Shown one piece after another: positions 34,131 through 44,096 of a DNA stretch of 64,000 nt. The stretch is from an uncultured bacterium. GTDB taxonomy: Bacteria > Verrucomicrobiota > Verrucomicrobiia > CAIQCK01. Positions within the stretch are counted from its first letter, which is position 1, and every line of letters begins with the position of its first letter. Both the position numbers and the translations under genes were made by a program. The stretch spans positions 16,050 to 80,049 of the forward strand of contig CAIQCK010000035.1 in the NCBI GenBank assembly GCA_903870275.1. The letters run 5' to 3'. Under the pieces are notes generated by a model. The model ran no database searches. It was not told the DNA's origin and worked only from the letters and a program-made list of their open reading frames with translations.

Positions 34131-37100
34131 TCACTTGCCCGCCGCCTTCGACAGCTTCTCGAAATACTTTTTGATCAACTGTTCGTATTCCGGCGGATAC
34201 TTCTCGCTCATGCCGTGCATCAAGCCTTGTTGCAATTCGGCGGGTAGCTTGTCGAGGTTTATCAACTCGCCGCGCGGCCGCAGTTCCGCCGGCGTGCCTT
34301 TGGCGGCGGTGTTCCCTGTGCTGCCCATCTTGGAATCCAGACTCTGCGATTCCTGGCCGGGCGTTTGCTGCGCCGCCTGCGCCGCCGCTTGCTCCGCCGC
34401 CATCTGCTGCATCGCCGCGATCAACTCCTGCTGCTGCGCCTGCGCGCTTGTCTCCATCAAGGACTGCAACGCCTGCGCCGCTTCCGCCGCCGGCTGCTGG
34501 CCCGGCTGCGTCCGGCCTTTTTCAAATTCGCCCTTCGCCTGCTCCATCTTTCCGCCGGCATTCTCCAACGTCGCGGCCGCATGCGGCGGCGGCGCGGCGG
34601 GTTCCAGCCCAATCGGCACGATCGTCACGTTCGGGTGCTTCTCGCTGGCGTCGCCGGCAGCCCGCGCCAGTTGGTCGGCCAGTTTGTCCAGCGCCTGCTG
34701 CGCGCCGCGCGCGTCCTGCGCGGCCTGCGGCGTGTTGCCCGATTTTATTTGCTCGGCGGACCCGCGCATTTTTTCAGGAATCCTCTCTTTGGCCGCCTCG
34801 GGCGCGTCGGTCATCGCCTTCGCAACCTCCGGGGCCAGCTCGGCCAGCTTCGACTTCGTCTGGCCGAGTTCTTCGCCGACGCGCTGAAGTTCGCCGCTCA
34901 TCTGGCGCTGGTCGCCTGCGAACTGGTCCATCTGTTGCGCCGGGCCGGCGCTCGTCTCTCCCAGCTTGCGCGCCAGTTCGGACTCCAGCCGCGACAGCGA
35001 TTGCATCGCCTGCCCCGCTTTCGCCGTCTGCGCCGCCTCGCGCGCCCGCTCCGCGTTGGCACGCTTGTCCCTGCCGGCTTCGGCGCGCGCTTTTTGCGCC
35101 GCCTTCACCAAACTCTGGCCCTGGTCGCTGGACGACTTGGCCGTCTGCTCGATTTGCCTCCGCGCCGCCTCGTTGTCGCCGCGTTTCAACGCCTCGGCCG
35201 CGACACTCATCGCCTGCGCCTGCTTCTGGAAGTCGCCGGCCTGTGGCGGACTTTGTTGCGCGGCGCGCTGCGCCTGGCGGGCAATCTCCTCGGCGTGGCG
35301 CTGCGCGTCTTTCTGCCGCCAGTCACGTTCGGACCGCAACTGGTCGAGCTTGCCGGCCATTTCCTGCTCCTTGCGCGCCAGTTCGCCGACAGCCTGCGCG
35401 CCGGCTCTGAGTTTATCCAGCGCCTGTTGAAGCTGGTCGGCGCGGATGGAGGGCTCGCTTTCCAAATCCGATTTCATCTTCTGGCGCACGTCCGCCTGTT
35501 GCGCGGCGAGCGGCGACGCCGGTTGGTTGGCGGCGGCACGCTGCGCCACGTCATTTTGTTTGGCAGCGACGTCGCTGAGCTTCTTGAGCCAGTCGTAGCC
35601 CTGCGCCAACTGCTGCCGGTTCGGCAATTCCTTCTCCGCCTGCTGCAACTGCGACCGCGCCTGTTCCGCCTGCGCGACGGCGGACTGTTTCGCCGACGCC
35701 ATGGCCTGCGCGGCCTGTTGCAACTGCTGCAACGCCGCCTGCTGGTGGTTCGCCGCGGTGGATTTGTCCGCCGATTGCAACGCGTTCGCAGCCTGCTGCA
35801 TCGCGTTTTGCGCCGCAGCCATCGGCGGCGCGGCGGCGGGCGCGGCCTGCTGCGACGCGTGCGCCAACGCCTGCGCCTGCGCCGCAAGCGAGCGCTGCTC
35901 CGGCGCATGGGCTGCAAGCGACGCGGGCTGCGAGGCGTTCGTCGCGGCGAGCAGTTTCTCCTGCTGCTTTGCCAGCGCCTCCGCCTGCGCCGCCTGCGCG
36001 GCAAGTTGGTCGGCCTTCTTGGCGGTGGAAAGTTGCTGCGCGGTCTGCCGCAGTTTTTCCGCAGCCACGTGCTGCTGTTCGAGCGCCTTCGCCTGCTGGC
36101 CGTGCGCCAGCGCCTCCGTCGCAGCGGCCATCGGCTCGCGCTCGGTTTCGGCGACACGCAGCGCGGCATCGTGGAGATCGCGCATTTGCTCCGGCGTCGG
36201 CTGCTCGGGCGCGTGCGCCAGCAGGCTGCGCTCGACGGCGCGCGCGTCGGCGCGCAACTGCTCCTGCTCGGCGACGCGCTGCCGACGTTCTTCGGGCGCG
36301 GCGGCCGGCTGTTGCTGCGTCTGTTGCGCCAGCGCCTCCTGCCGTTGCGCCAGCCGCTCGACACGCTCGGCGGGCGACGGCTCGTGTTGTTGCAATTGCG
36401 CCCGCGCCATCTCGGCCGCCTGGAGGCGCGTTTTCAAAATCCGTTCCAGCGTCGCGCGCAGCGCGGCGATCTCCGCCTGCGCCTCGCGCGCCCGCTCGGT
36501 CGCCTGCGGCCGGTTGCCCGATTCGGCATGGGAGGCCGCCTCCTCCAACCGCGAAAGCGTCCGGCTCGTGTCGAACTGCCGGCGCGCGTCCTGAATCTCC
36601 CGCGCGGCCTCGGCATCCACCGGCGCGACGCGATCCGCCAGCGCGCCGAGACGCGCGCCGACGGGCGCAAACTCAGCGCGCACGTCGCGCTCGATGTCGG
36701 CAAGTTCACCGAGCCGCAGTCGCTGCCACGCGACCGCCTGATCGAGACCGTTGGCAACGGCGTCCTGCTGCGATTCGAGTTGATGCAATCCTCGCACCAG
36801 CAGTCGCAGATCGCGCTGACGTTCGAGAAGATTCAACTGGCCGCCGACCTGCCGCAGTTGGGAAGCGGCGGACTGCGCGGCGGTGCCAGTGGCAATCGCT
36901 TGCAAGCCGTCGCGCGCCAGCAGCAGGTCCTGGCCCCAGCGTGCATCGCCGGCGCGCAGCGTCAAGTGCGGCTCGGAGAGCCGGTCCACGCGGGCGATGA
37001 GATCGCCGACGCGCTCGCGAAGCTGGTCAGCGGGCGATTGTGCGGCGGCGAGCAACCGCTGGCTGAGTTCCAACCGGCCGCGCTCGAACTGGCCACGCGC

Positions 37101-39479
37101 GGCGTCGGCGGCCTCCGCGGAAGTCGCTTCGGCTTTCGCGAGGTCTTCACGAGTCTTGCGAAGCGTGTCGGTGAGGGGATCGAGCGATTCGCGGTTGCGC
37201 CATCCGTGTCCGCCGCCGGCGTTGTTGAGCCATTGCTGAAGGCTTTCGATTTTCGGCTGGGCAATGCCCGTGAGCCGCTCGCGCGCCGCGCGCAACAAGT
37301 CGGCGTTCTGCGGCAGAGGCGCGCCGGCGGCGCCAAGGCCGGCGGCGAGCAGTTGTGTCGCGGAGACGACGGCGGCCTGGTCGCTGGCGTCGGCGTTGCG
37401 TTTGCGCCGCCACTGGCGCGCGGCGCCGAACACATTATCCAGCACGCGCTGCTCTGCGCGGTCAATCTTGCGGGCGAGTTGCGAGAGAACCCCGGTTTCG
37501 CGCGCGTCGTAGAGCCGGGTGAAACCCTGGCCGAGTTGCGCCGCGATTTTGTCGGCGGCGGCGGTGGCGTCGGCGAGCCGGGCCAGCGCCGGAGCGACGG
37601 CGGCAGGTTGCGCAGCGTCGCGGTCGAGCGCAGCGGCGGCGGGCAGGGCGATGGCAAGCTGGTCGTCGAATTGTTCGAGCAGGTTGGCGACGTTTTCCCA
37701 GTCGCGCAACGTCTGCGGCGTGCGAGGCTGCGCGGCGCACACCCCGACGATGACCTGCGCGGCGGCGCCGGCTTCGCGCGCCGCGTCGAGATCGCGGCGG
37801 AGCGCGTTGGCGCGCGCGGTGAGGTCGGCGTTCCACTGCGGAGCGCGGCCGAAGTCGCCGCGCAATTGCTCGATGCCGCGACGCGCATCGGCAGCCGACT
37901 GGCTGGCCCGCGCGAGCGCCTCGCGGAGTTTGCGCAGTTCGGCGAAATTCTTGCTCCGCAACGACAGATCCGCCAGTTCGCTGATGCGCACCTTCCGCTC
38001 CTCGCTGCGGGCGGTCTGGTGATCGGGCGAATTGTCCTCGACCTCGATGTGGAACGCGATCTCGTCGCCGGCTTTGTAGCCGGCGTGGGCGAGGTCGAAC
38101 GTCGCCACGCCGTTCACCGGCATCTGGTCGCGTTTGTTATTGTGAACGAGATAGGCCGAGGCGATGCCGTAGTCGTCGGTCGCGGCGAACTTCAGTTCGA
38201 GCGGCTCCGGCCGGCCGATCTCGACGTCCTGGTCGGGATCGAGCAGCTTCACCGTCGGCGGCTGGTCGGCCAGCGCTTTGATCTGGTAGCTGACCGCGTC
38301 GGCGTTTTTGAAACCGACCGCGTCCGTGATGCGCAGCTTGAACTCGGCGTCGTGGTCCACCGTGAGTTCGGCGGTGACGTTGCGGTCGCCGGTGATCGGC
38401 ACCGGTTTCAGCGGCGAGCCGTTCGCCTCCAGCCACGCGCCGGAGAGCGGCTGCGACGCGGTGGCGACCACCGTGACGCGCGTGCCGCGCAACGCGGCGA
38501 TGTCGGCGGTCTCGGCGGTGACGGTCTTGGGCGGCAGCGCCGTGTAGTCGGGGAAATGATAGGTGAGCGTGAACCGTTCGAGCCGCGGGCCGCGTTGCGC
38601 CACGATGCGGAACCGCTGTGATTCGGCGTCGCCGGCGCGGATGAAATAGACGGCGTTGGACCTGACGGCGGGCAGCGGAATCTCGAACTGCTGGAGCGCG
38701 ACGGGCGCGCCCGGCTTCGGCGGCACGGATGGCGGGGGCGCGGCGGTGGCGAGCGTTTCGAGCCGCATCATGGGCTGGCCGTCGCCGGCGAAAAACGCGG
38801 CGGCCTTGCCGATGCGGCGGTTGAAAACGCTGACGCGGACGGTGACGCTGCCGCCGGTTTCGATGGTGGCGTCGCCGGGTTTCACCAGCAGCTTCACCGA
38901 GCTGGCGCGCGGCAGCGCGGCGAGAGGATTGGCGAACCGTTTCGCCAGCAGCAGGAAATGCTCCGTCGCCGCGATGGCATACACGCCCAGGCCCAACGCC
39001 AGCGCGGCGGCGACGACGGCGCTCACGGTGGCGCGCGTCGGCGAGATGATGCTGGCGAAATCGAGGCTGCCGCTGCGGCGGGCGAGGTCGTTCACCAGCG
39101 CCGCGATGAGTTGCGGCGACCCTTTGATCGCGTCGGGATCGCGGCTGGCCTCCAATTGCACCGCCGTCGCCAGCCCCTCGTTGAGTTGGGGGAACGCGGC
39201 CTCGACATTGAACGCCACCTCGATGTCGCCCCAGCGTTTGCGCAGCGAGAGCAGGATGAAGCGGACGAAGCCGGCGAGCGTCGCGGCCCAGACCGTCACC
39301 GTCAGCGCGACGCGCGCGGCCAGCGGCAGGAACAGCCAGCGGTCGAGCAGGAACGTCAGCGCCAGCAGGCCAAGGAACAACCCCGCCGTTTGCGCGAGGC
39401 CCTCGGCGAGCGTCAACCGTTGCGCACGGCGTTTGTAGCGCTCCACTTGCGCGTGCAGACTGTCAGGAACCAGCGACAT
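34131..39479 (-). CDS. DUF4175 giant coiled-coil membrane protein
   Basis: 1782 residues. Two N-terminal TM helices (about 28-75) and a third at about 150-172 are followed by Ig-like beta regions (about 190-480) with DATIETGGSVTVRVSV, and then a huge Ala/Gln/Glu/Arg-rich helical part to the end (about 500-1750), including long Gln runs. This is the DUF4175 architecture, known from PVC bacteria and others without a defined function, and usually near MoxR/BatA-type genes. None of those is visible here. A very long open reading on the other strand is a GC artefact. Confidence 0.85.
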   Translation of the reverse strand: MSLVPDSLHAQVERYKRRAQRLTLAEGLAQTAGLFLGLLALTFLLDRWLFLPLAARVALTVTVWAATLAGFVRFILLSLRKRWGDIEVAFNVEAAFPQLNEGLATAVQLEASRDPDAIKGSPQLIAALVNDLARRSGSLDFASIISPTRATVSAVVAAALALGLGVYAIAATEHFLLLAKRFANPLAALPRASSVKLLVKPGDATIETGGSVTVRVSVFNRRIGKAAAFFAGDGQPMMRLETLATAAPPPSVPPKPGAPVALQQFEIPLPAVRSNAVYFIRAGDAESQRFRIVAQRGPRLERFTLTYHFPDYTALPPKTVTAETADIAALRGTRVTVVATASQPLSGAWLEANGSPLKPVPITGDRNVTAELTVDHDAEFKLRITDAVGFKNADAVSYQIKALADQPPTVKLLDPDQDVEIGRPEPLELKFAATDDYGIASAYLVHNNKRDQMPVNGVATFDLAHAGYKAGDEIAFHIEVEDNSPDHQTARSEERKVRISELADLSLRSKNFAELRKLREALARASQSAADARRGIEQLRGDFGRAPQWNADLTARANALRRDLDAAREAGAAAQVIVGVCAAQPRTPQTLRDWENVANLLEQFDDQLAIALPAAAALDRDAAQPAAVAPALARLADATAAADKIAAQLGQGFTRLYDARETGVLSQLARKIDRAEQRVLDNVFGAARQWRRKRNADASDQAAVVSATQLLAAGLGAAGAPLPQNADLLRAARERLTGIAQPKIESLQQWLNNAGGGHGWRNRESLDPLTDTLRKTREDLAKAEATSAEAADAARGQFERGRLELSQRLLAAAQSPADQLRERVGDLIARVDRLSEPHLTLRAGDARWGQDLLLARDGLQAIATGTAAQSAASQLRQVGGQLNLLERQRDLRLLVRGLHQLESQQDAVANGLDQAVAWQRLRLGELADIERDVRAEFAPVGARLGALADRVAPVDAEAAREIQDARRQFDTSRTLSRLEEAASHAESGNRPQATERAREAQAEIAALRATLERILKTRLQAAEMARAQLQQHEPSPAERVERLAQRQEALAQQTQQQPAAAPEERRQRVAEQEQLRADARAVERSLLAHAPEQPTPEQMRDLHDAALRVAETEREPMAAATEALAHGQQAKALEQQHVAAEKLRQTAQQLSTAKKADQLAAQAAQAEALAKQQEKLLAATNASQPASLAAHAPEQRSLAAQAQALAHASQQAAPAAAPPMAAAQNAMQQAANALQSADKSTAANHQQAALQQLQQAAQAMASAKQSAVAQAEQARSQLQQAEKELPNRQQLAQGYDWLKKLSDVAAKQNDVAQRAAANQPASPLAAQQADVRQKMKSDLESEPSIRADQLQQALDKLRAGAQAVGELARKEQEMAGKLDQLRSERDWRQKDAQRHAEEIARQAQRAAQQSPPQAGDFQKQAQAMSVAAEALKRGDNEAARRQIEQTAKSSSDQGQSLVKAAQKARAEAGRDKRANAERAREAAQTAKAGQAMQSLSRLESELARKLGETSAGPAQQMDQFAGDQRQMSGELQRVGEELGQTKSKLAELAPEVAKAMTDAPEAAKERIPEKMRGSAEQIKSGNTPQAAQDARGAQQALDKLADQLARAAGDASEKHPNVTIVPIGLEPAAPPPHAAATLENAGGKMEQAKGEFEKGRTQPGQQPAAEAAQALQSLMETSAQAQQQELIAAMQQMAAEQAAAQAAQQTPGQESQSLDSKMGSTGNTAAKGTPAELRPRGELINLDKLPAELQQGLMHGMSEKYPPEYEQLIKKYFEKLSKAAGK

Positions 39480-39536
39480 TGTCTGCGAATGCTAACACCG
39501 GCGATGGCCAAGTGGTAGCGGAGTTTTTTTCAGGGA

Positions 39537-39656
39537 ATGAAACTCCGTGTCTGGGAAGATGGCTACGGCATGCGCCACGACCCGCACCCGATCAACGACT
39601 GGCCCGCCCGCTGCGCCGAATGGATGAAGAGCATGGGATTCCTTGATGGAAAGTAG
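39537..39656 (+). CDS. Small hypothetical ORF (39 aa)
   Basis: A 39-residue frame, MKLRVWEDGYGM to SMGFLDGK, with a purine-rich AGGGA just before ATG. It is rich in W, H, M and P and has no recognisable fold. It sits between the DUF4175 gene and the restriction-modification gene. It could be a real small protein, the tail of a lost gene, or chance. Confidence 0.3.
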   Translation: MKLRVWEDGYGMRHDPHPINDWPARCAEWMKSMGFLDGK

Positions 39657-39710
39657 ACAGGCGCCACTTTCGAATTAGGGAAACAGCCGCCACATTGAGC
39701 GGAGGCAACC

Positions 39711-42700
39711 GTGGCGAAAAATCTCCGTGACCCGTTGGCTACCCAGCGATACTCTCGCTTCATGCCTGAGCAGATTCCGCAAACGTTCGAGGAGGCGTTT
39801 AAGCGCATCCAACAACTCGCCGCAGATTTCAAAGCCAACGAGCAGCGTTACCTCGCCAGCGATTACCAAGAGGCGGAAGTCCGCAAGGATTTCATTGACA
39901 AGTTTTGGACAGCCCTCGGCTGGGACGTGAACCACGACTTCCAGACGAACCCCTACGAGCAGGAGGTGAAGGTCGAGCGCAGCGTCAGCATCGCCGCCAG
40001 TCAGAGGCGAGCGGATTACGCCTTCTACCTGAAGCCGAACTTCCGCGACGTGCGCTTTTACGTCGAGGCCAAGAAGCCTTCCGTGGGACTCGCCACCACG
40101 GAACACTATTTCCAAGTCGTCCGCTACGGATGGAGCAGCAAGACGCCGCTCGCTGTCATTCAGGATTTCCAGCAGTTCCACGTCCTCGATTGCCGCTACA
40201 AGCCCAAAGTGGAAACCATCCTTGACCGCGCCGTCGCCACCTATCACTACAGCGATTACGCAAACCCGGAGAAGTTCAAACAAATCTATTGGCTGTTCTC
40301 GCGCGAAGCCGTTGCGGGCGGTTCGCTGGAGAAGCGTGCCGCCGAACTGCCCAAGCTTCGCGGCAAAGGCGCACAACGGTCCAGCAACGCCGCTGCGAAA
40401 CCCGTGGATGAAGATTTTCTGGAGACTCTGGACGAACACCGCACCGATCTGGCGCGAGCCTTCAAGAGCAAGAACCCGCGGCTCGACAGCGAGACGCTGA
40501 CCGAACTCGCCCAGCGCACACTCGACCGCCTCGTCTTCCTTCGCTTCCTCGAAGACAAAGGCATTGAGGCCCAGCGGCTGGTGGAGAGGTTCGGAGCCAA
40601 GGGCATGGCTTGGGAAGACTTCGTTGCCGTTTCGCGCCGGCTCGACGGCATCTACAACGGCATCGTCTTCAAAGATCACGCGATTCTGGACAAGCCCGGT
40701 TTCCGCGTGGATGAGGACATTTTCAAAGGCATCTGCGGACGGCTGACGGAGGCCACGACACCCTACGACTTCAATTTCATCCCCATCCACATCCTCGGCT
40801 CGATCTACGAACGCTTTCTCGGCAAGGTCATCGTGGCCACCGACAAGCGCGTTCGCGTAGAGGAGAAGCCCGAAGTACGCAAGGCGGGCGGGGTTTATTA
40901 CACGCCGGAGTACATCGTCCGCTACATCGTTGAAAACACCGTGGGCAAACTCATTGCCGGCAAGAAACCGGAGCAAATCGCCGAGATGCGCTTCGCCGAC
41001 ATCGCCTGCGGCAGCGGCAGTTTCCTGCTCGGCGTCTTCGACCTGCTCCTGCAACACCACGGCATCTACTACAACAATCTTTCAGATACCGAGCGCACCC
41101 GCGCCGTCAAACGCGGCGACTGCATCGAGCACGATGGCTGTCTCTACACCTCCCTTCGCAAGAAACGCGAAATCCTCGTCAACAACATCTACGGCGTGGA
41201 CATTGACGCGCAGGCCGTCGAGGTCTGCCAGCTCTCGCTGTACCTGAAGCTGCTCAAGGACGAAACCACCGTCAGTGCCCACCAATATCTGATGGACTTC
41301 GAGCATGTCGCGCAGATGAAGAAGCTCCTACCCGACCTGAGCAAGAACATCGTTTGTGGCAACTCGCTCATTGGTCGGGACTTTTCCGAAGGCCAGCTTT
41401 TCGCCAGCGCCGAGGAGCGCAGGCTCAACCCGATGAATTTCGAGGACGCCTTCCCGCACATCTTCCCGCGCCAACCCGGCATGGTCCGCGAAAGCGAGGC
41501 GGCTTACGAAGTCGGACGCACCATCAGCCGCGAGGGCGGCCGCCGCGTTTATCCAAGCATCGAAAAGGAAACTCACGGCTTTGATGCCGTTGTTGGCAAT
41601 CCGCCGTATGTGCGGCCGCATAATCTCACTGAGACAAACAAGCGATACTTTTGGAAACACTACAAGACTTTCACACACAAGTCGGATCTTTACTGCTGCT
41701 TCATAGAGCAAGCAACGCGATTGCTGAAACAGGGCGGTTTTTTCAGTTACATTGTCTCTCACGGATGGCTTCGCCTGAACAGCTTCCAAGAAGTGCGCAA
41801 GCTGTTCCTTGAAAACCACCGCATTCTTCAACTAGTCGAATTGCCGGAGAAAGTCTTTGCTGATGCTCAGGTCGCCACAGGCATATTCGTTGTGCAAAAG
41901 GAAGCGAGTTGCGAGCGGTCGTCAACGAATATCGAAATCATCGAAGGCAAACTTGCCGAGTCTGGCCCAACCTTCGTGATGAAGCGGCGGATTCCGCAAG
42001 CGACGTTCCACTCAACATTTCAGAACGTTTTTGATCTCAGCATTTCGCCGGAAACTGAACGGATAAAAGAGAAAATGCGCGTCGGCCCCACTATTGGCAG
42101 CCTTTTCCGAGTTTGCTTCGGTCTGAAAACCGGCGACGACGCAAAATTTTTACACCGCACGAAAGGGCTTCACCGGGAAGACAGGCCTTTGCTTCGCGGC
42201 GATGACGTGAAGCGATACACCTACGAACACAAAGGCGAGTATGTGTGGTATGTCCCGCAAAAGATGCGTGCGCACCGTTCAACGGCTCGTCCGGGTGAAT
42301 GCGAACGGTTTGAGCAACCGAAAGTTCTGGTCAAAGATACGACTGCCGATTTCGCAGGAACGTATGATGGCAACAGCTTCTATGTGAAAGATGTGCTGAT
42401 CGTGATTCCTCACGAAGGCTGCGAAGCGGCTTTTGATCTTCGCTACGTTACCGGCGTCGTGAACTCGCAAGCTCTTCGCTTTTATTACCGCACCACGTTC
42501 AAGACAATTCATGTTCAATGCGAGGAACTGAGCAGCCTCCCTCTGCCCGCGCTCGATTTGAAACAAGCCGAGCACAAAGCAAGACACGACGCAATCGCGA
42601 AGCTGGTGGAGCAAATGGTGGAAGCGAAGACTGCGTTATCAAAGGCGCAGACGGACAAGGATCGGAACTACTACGAGGCGAAGTGTGCGGCGCTGGATCG

Positions 42701-42773
42701 GCAGATTGACGCGCTGGTGTATGAACTTTACGGCCTGACGGAAAAAGAAATCGAGATTGTGAAAGGCGCATAG
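39711..42773 (+). CDS. Type IIG restriction-modification enzyme (nuclease-methyltransferase fusion)
   Basis: 1020 residues. The N-terminal HsdR_N/PD-(D/E)xK nuclease (about 30-150) has RRADYAFYL and YVEAKKP. A helical linker is followed by an N6-adenine methyltransferase: SAM motif FADIACGSGSFLLG (about 430) and catalytic NPPY in VVGNPPYV (about 630). A C-terminal target-recognition region runs to the end. Such single-chain enzymes cut and modify DNA at one site set. GTG 39711 is chosen because GCGGAGG sits correctly upstream; ATG 39762 is the alternative. No partner gene is adjacent. Confidence 0.9.
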   Translation: MAKNLRDPLATQRYSRFMPEQIPQTFEEAFKRIQQLAADFKANEQRYLASDYQEAEVRKDFIDKFWTALGWDVNHDFQTNPYEQEVKVERSVSIAASQRRADYAFYLKPNFRDVRFYVEAKKPSVGLATTEHYFQVVRYGWSSKTPLAVIQDFQQFHVLDCRYKPKVETILDRAVATYHYSDYANPEKFKQIYWLFSREAVAGGSLEKRAAELPKLRGKGAQRSSNAAAKPVDEDFLETLDEHRTDLARAFKSKNPRLDSETLTELAQRTLDRLVFLRFLEDKGIEAQRLVERFGAKGMAWEDFVAVSRRLDGIYNGIVFKDHAILDKPGFRVDEDIFKGICGRLTEATTPYDFNFIPIHILGSIYERFLGKVIVATDKRVRVEEKPEVRKAGGVYYTPEYIVRYIVENTVGKLIAGKKPEQIAEMRFADIACGSGSFLLGVFDLLLQHHGIYYNNLSDTERTRAVKRGDCIEHDGCLYTSLRKKREILVNNIYGVDIDAQAVEVCQLSLYLKLLKDETTVSAHQYLMDFEHVAQMKKLLPDLSKNIVCGNSLIGRDFSEGQLFASAEERRLNPMNFEDAFPHIFPRQPGMVRESEAAYEVGRTISREGGRRVYPSIEKETHGFDAVVGNPPYVRPHNLTETNKRYFWKHYKTFTHKSDLYCCFIEQATRLLKQGGFFSYIVSHGWLRLNSFQEVRKLFLENHRILQLVELPEKVFADAQVATGIFVVQKEASCERSSTNIEIIEGKLAESGPTFVMKRRIPQATFHSTFQNVFDLSISPETERIKEKMRVGPTIGSLFRVCFGLKTGDDAKFLHRTKGLHREDRPLLRGDDVKRYTYEHKGEYVWYVPQKMRAHRSTARPGECERFEQPKVLVKDTTADFAGTYDGNSFYVKDVLIVIPHEGCEAAFDLRYVTGVVNSQALRFYYRTTFKTIHVQCEELSSLPLPALDLKQAEHKARHDAIAKLVEQMVEAKTALSKAQTDKDRNYYEAKCAALDRQIDALVYELYGLTEKEIEIVKGA

Positions 42774-42803
42774 CAATTTGCCGCCCTCACCGAAACGTTT
42801 CGG

Positions 42804-42983
42804 TTAAGGCGCGTTGGGGTAAATCACCCGCCGCAGGCGCTCAACAACTGCGCGCTTTATTTCCTCAATGGCTTTCCTCACATCGTCGGGACGCAAATTC
42901 ACTCCCCGGCTGGCATCCTCGATGAAATGCGTCTTGAATCCCATGGCCGTCGCATCCAGCGCCGTGAACTTCACGCAGTAAAC
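42804..42983 (-). pseudogene. Nicotinamidase/isochorismatase C-terminal remnant
   Basis: About 60 codons to a stop match the end of PncA-type nicotinamidases: YCVKFTALDATAMGF, EDASRGVNL and DDVRKAIEEI. The catalytic Cys (CVK) is present but everything before it is gone. Upstream on the same strand the frame runs straight into a dispersed repeat (42987-43134), whose insertion or recombination probably removed the 5' end. Confidence 0.75.
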
Positions 42984-42986
42984 AGG

Positions 42987-43134
42987 TCGAAGCAACGGAC
43001 TGGAAAGTCCGTTCTACGACTTGGCGCGCGAAACCGTGGAACGGAATTCCAAGTGCGTTTTCCCAATCCAACCCCAAACTGAAACGCGCCCCCGGCTGAA
43101 AATAATAGCAAATTTCTCTTGACATGATAGAGAA
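42987..43134. repeat. Dispersed repeat, copy A (related to 62031-62205)
   Basis: About 150 bases with inverted pieces AACGGACTGGAAAGTCCGTT and a damaged second copy near 43039-43060, ending in TCATGTCAAGAGAAATTTGC on the minus strand. The same order of parts recurs inverted at 62031-62205. The inner hairpin has GTAG/GTGG feet like REP elements. Confidence 0.75.
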
Positions 43135-43331
43135 AACGCCTTACCCTGTGCCCGACGATGGAAGACAGTGCTCAGTGGTCAGAGGTCAGAAGGCAGAAGG
43201 AAGAAAGGAGAAGGCGAAAGGCGGAAAGCTGATGGGAGATAGGAGATGGCAGATGTGAGAAGGCGGTGCGGAAGGCAGAAGAGGCCGAAGCGCTGCGCGG
43301 AAATGCGCAGACAATCCGGTTCGATCCGACT

Positions 43332-43570
43332 GAATCCGGCTTGGGAACAATCCACGAATGGCACGGATTACACGGATTGTGCGAGCGGGGTTATCGGGTT
43401 CCATCCGACCCAATCCGACCCAATCCGACCCGATCCGACCCAAGCCGGCCGAATCCGACTTGGGAACAATCCACGGATGGCGAGAATTACACGGATTGTG
43501 CGAGCGGGGGTTATCGGGTTCCATCCGACTCAATCCGACCCAATCCGACCCAAGCCGGGTAAATCCGACC
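43332..43570. repeat. 119-base tandem duplication with 10-base CCAATCCGAC arrays
   Basis: Two copies (shared TTGGGAACAATCCACG at 43341 and 43460) each run through CACGGATTGTGCGAGCGGGG and TTATCGGGTTCCATCCGAC into four or so 10-base units CCAATCCGAC. A third, inverted copy is at 61259-61398. Confidence 0.85.
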
Positions 43571-43583
43571 GTATGAAATCCAT

Positions 43584-43713
43584 TATAGAGACCTCTGCAA
43601 AAGTCGTTGGCCAAACTGTAGCGGCGGTCTATGACCGCCGAATCGTTTGGATTTTGCGATCTTTCGGCGGTCATAGACCGCCGCTACAGGGCTTTTGCAA
43701 AGGTCTCATTATA
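43584..43713. repeat. Nested REPIN-like element (GTAGCGGCGGTC family)
   Basis: Inner perfect 27-base arms at 43616-43642 and 43663-43689 (start CTGTAGCGGCGGTCTATG). Each arm is a hairpin with a TAT loop and a GTAG foot. Outer imperfect arms GACCTCTGCAAAAG / CTTTTGCAAAGGTC extend the palindrome to about 130 bases. The same family occurs inside the terpene cyclase gene. Confidence 0.85.
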
Positions 43714-43743
43714 GAGTGCAATTGCACGATGATTGAAGCGGCA

Positions 43744-43876
43744 AGGTGGATCGCGACCTCCGGGCGCGAGGGCCGCAGGCAAGAGAAAGACGCGCGCTTG
43801 AATAACGAGACGCTTGCCTCAAGCACCATGCTATCGCTTCTCAACGGCTATCGCGCCCGGAGGTCGCGATCCACCT
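43744..43876. repeat. REPIN-like element (AGGTGGATCGCGACC family)
   Basis: 26-base inverted arms start AGGTGGATCGCGACCTCC on the left and end GGTCGCGATCCACCT on the right, about 80 bases apart. Each arm folds as ATCGCGACC-TCC-GGGCGCGAT with a GTGG foot. Confidence 0.8.
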
Positions 43877-44096
43877 CGCGTTCCACCTCGTTGCCCGGCT
43901 GCTTCAGGAGGTTTGCGGAAAGACGAATCGCCGCGCTGGATGAACGATTCCGCCTCCTCACCACGTCATACATGGCCGGCGTCGGCGGCTACAGACTTTC
44001 AGCATCTCTTGCGGCATGTCCGCATGATTTCGCACCCGGAACTCCGTGTCCAAATCCCGTTGCCGGAAACAGTTCTGCCGGCGCGAAGGACGTTGC

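Noticed and set aside
34365..38621. 1418-codon open frame on the plus strand
   Set aside because: Fully antisense to the DUF4175 gene. Its Arg/Leu-rich composition is what GC-rich, Gln/Ala-rich coding gives on the other strand, with no domain or start signal.
43332..43570. Possible CRISPR array
   Set aside because: The 10-base units are contiguous with no unique spacers, and no cas gene is near.
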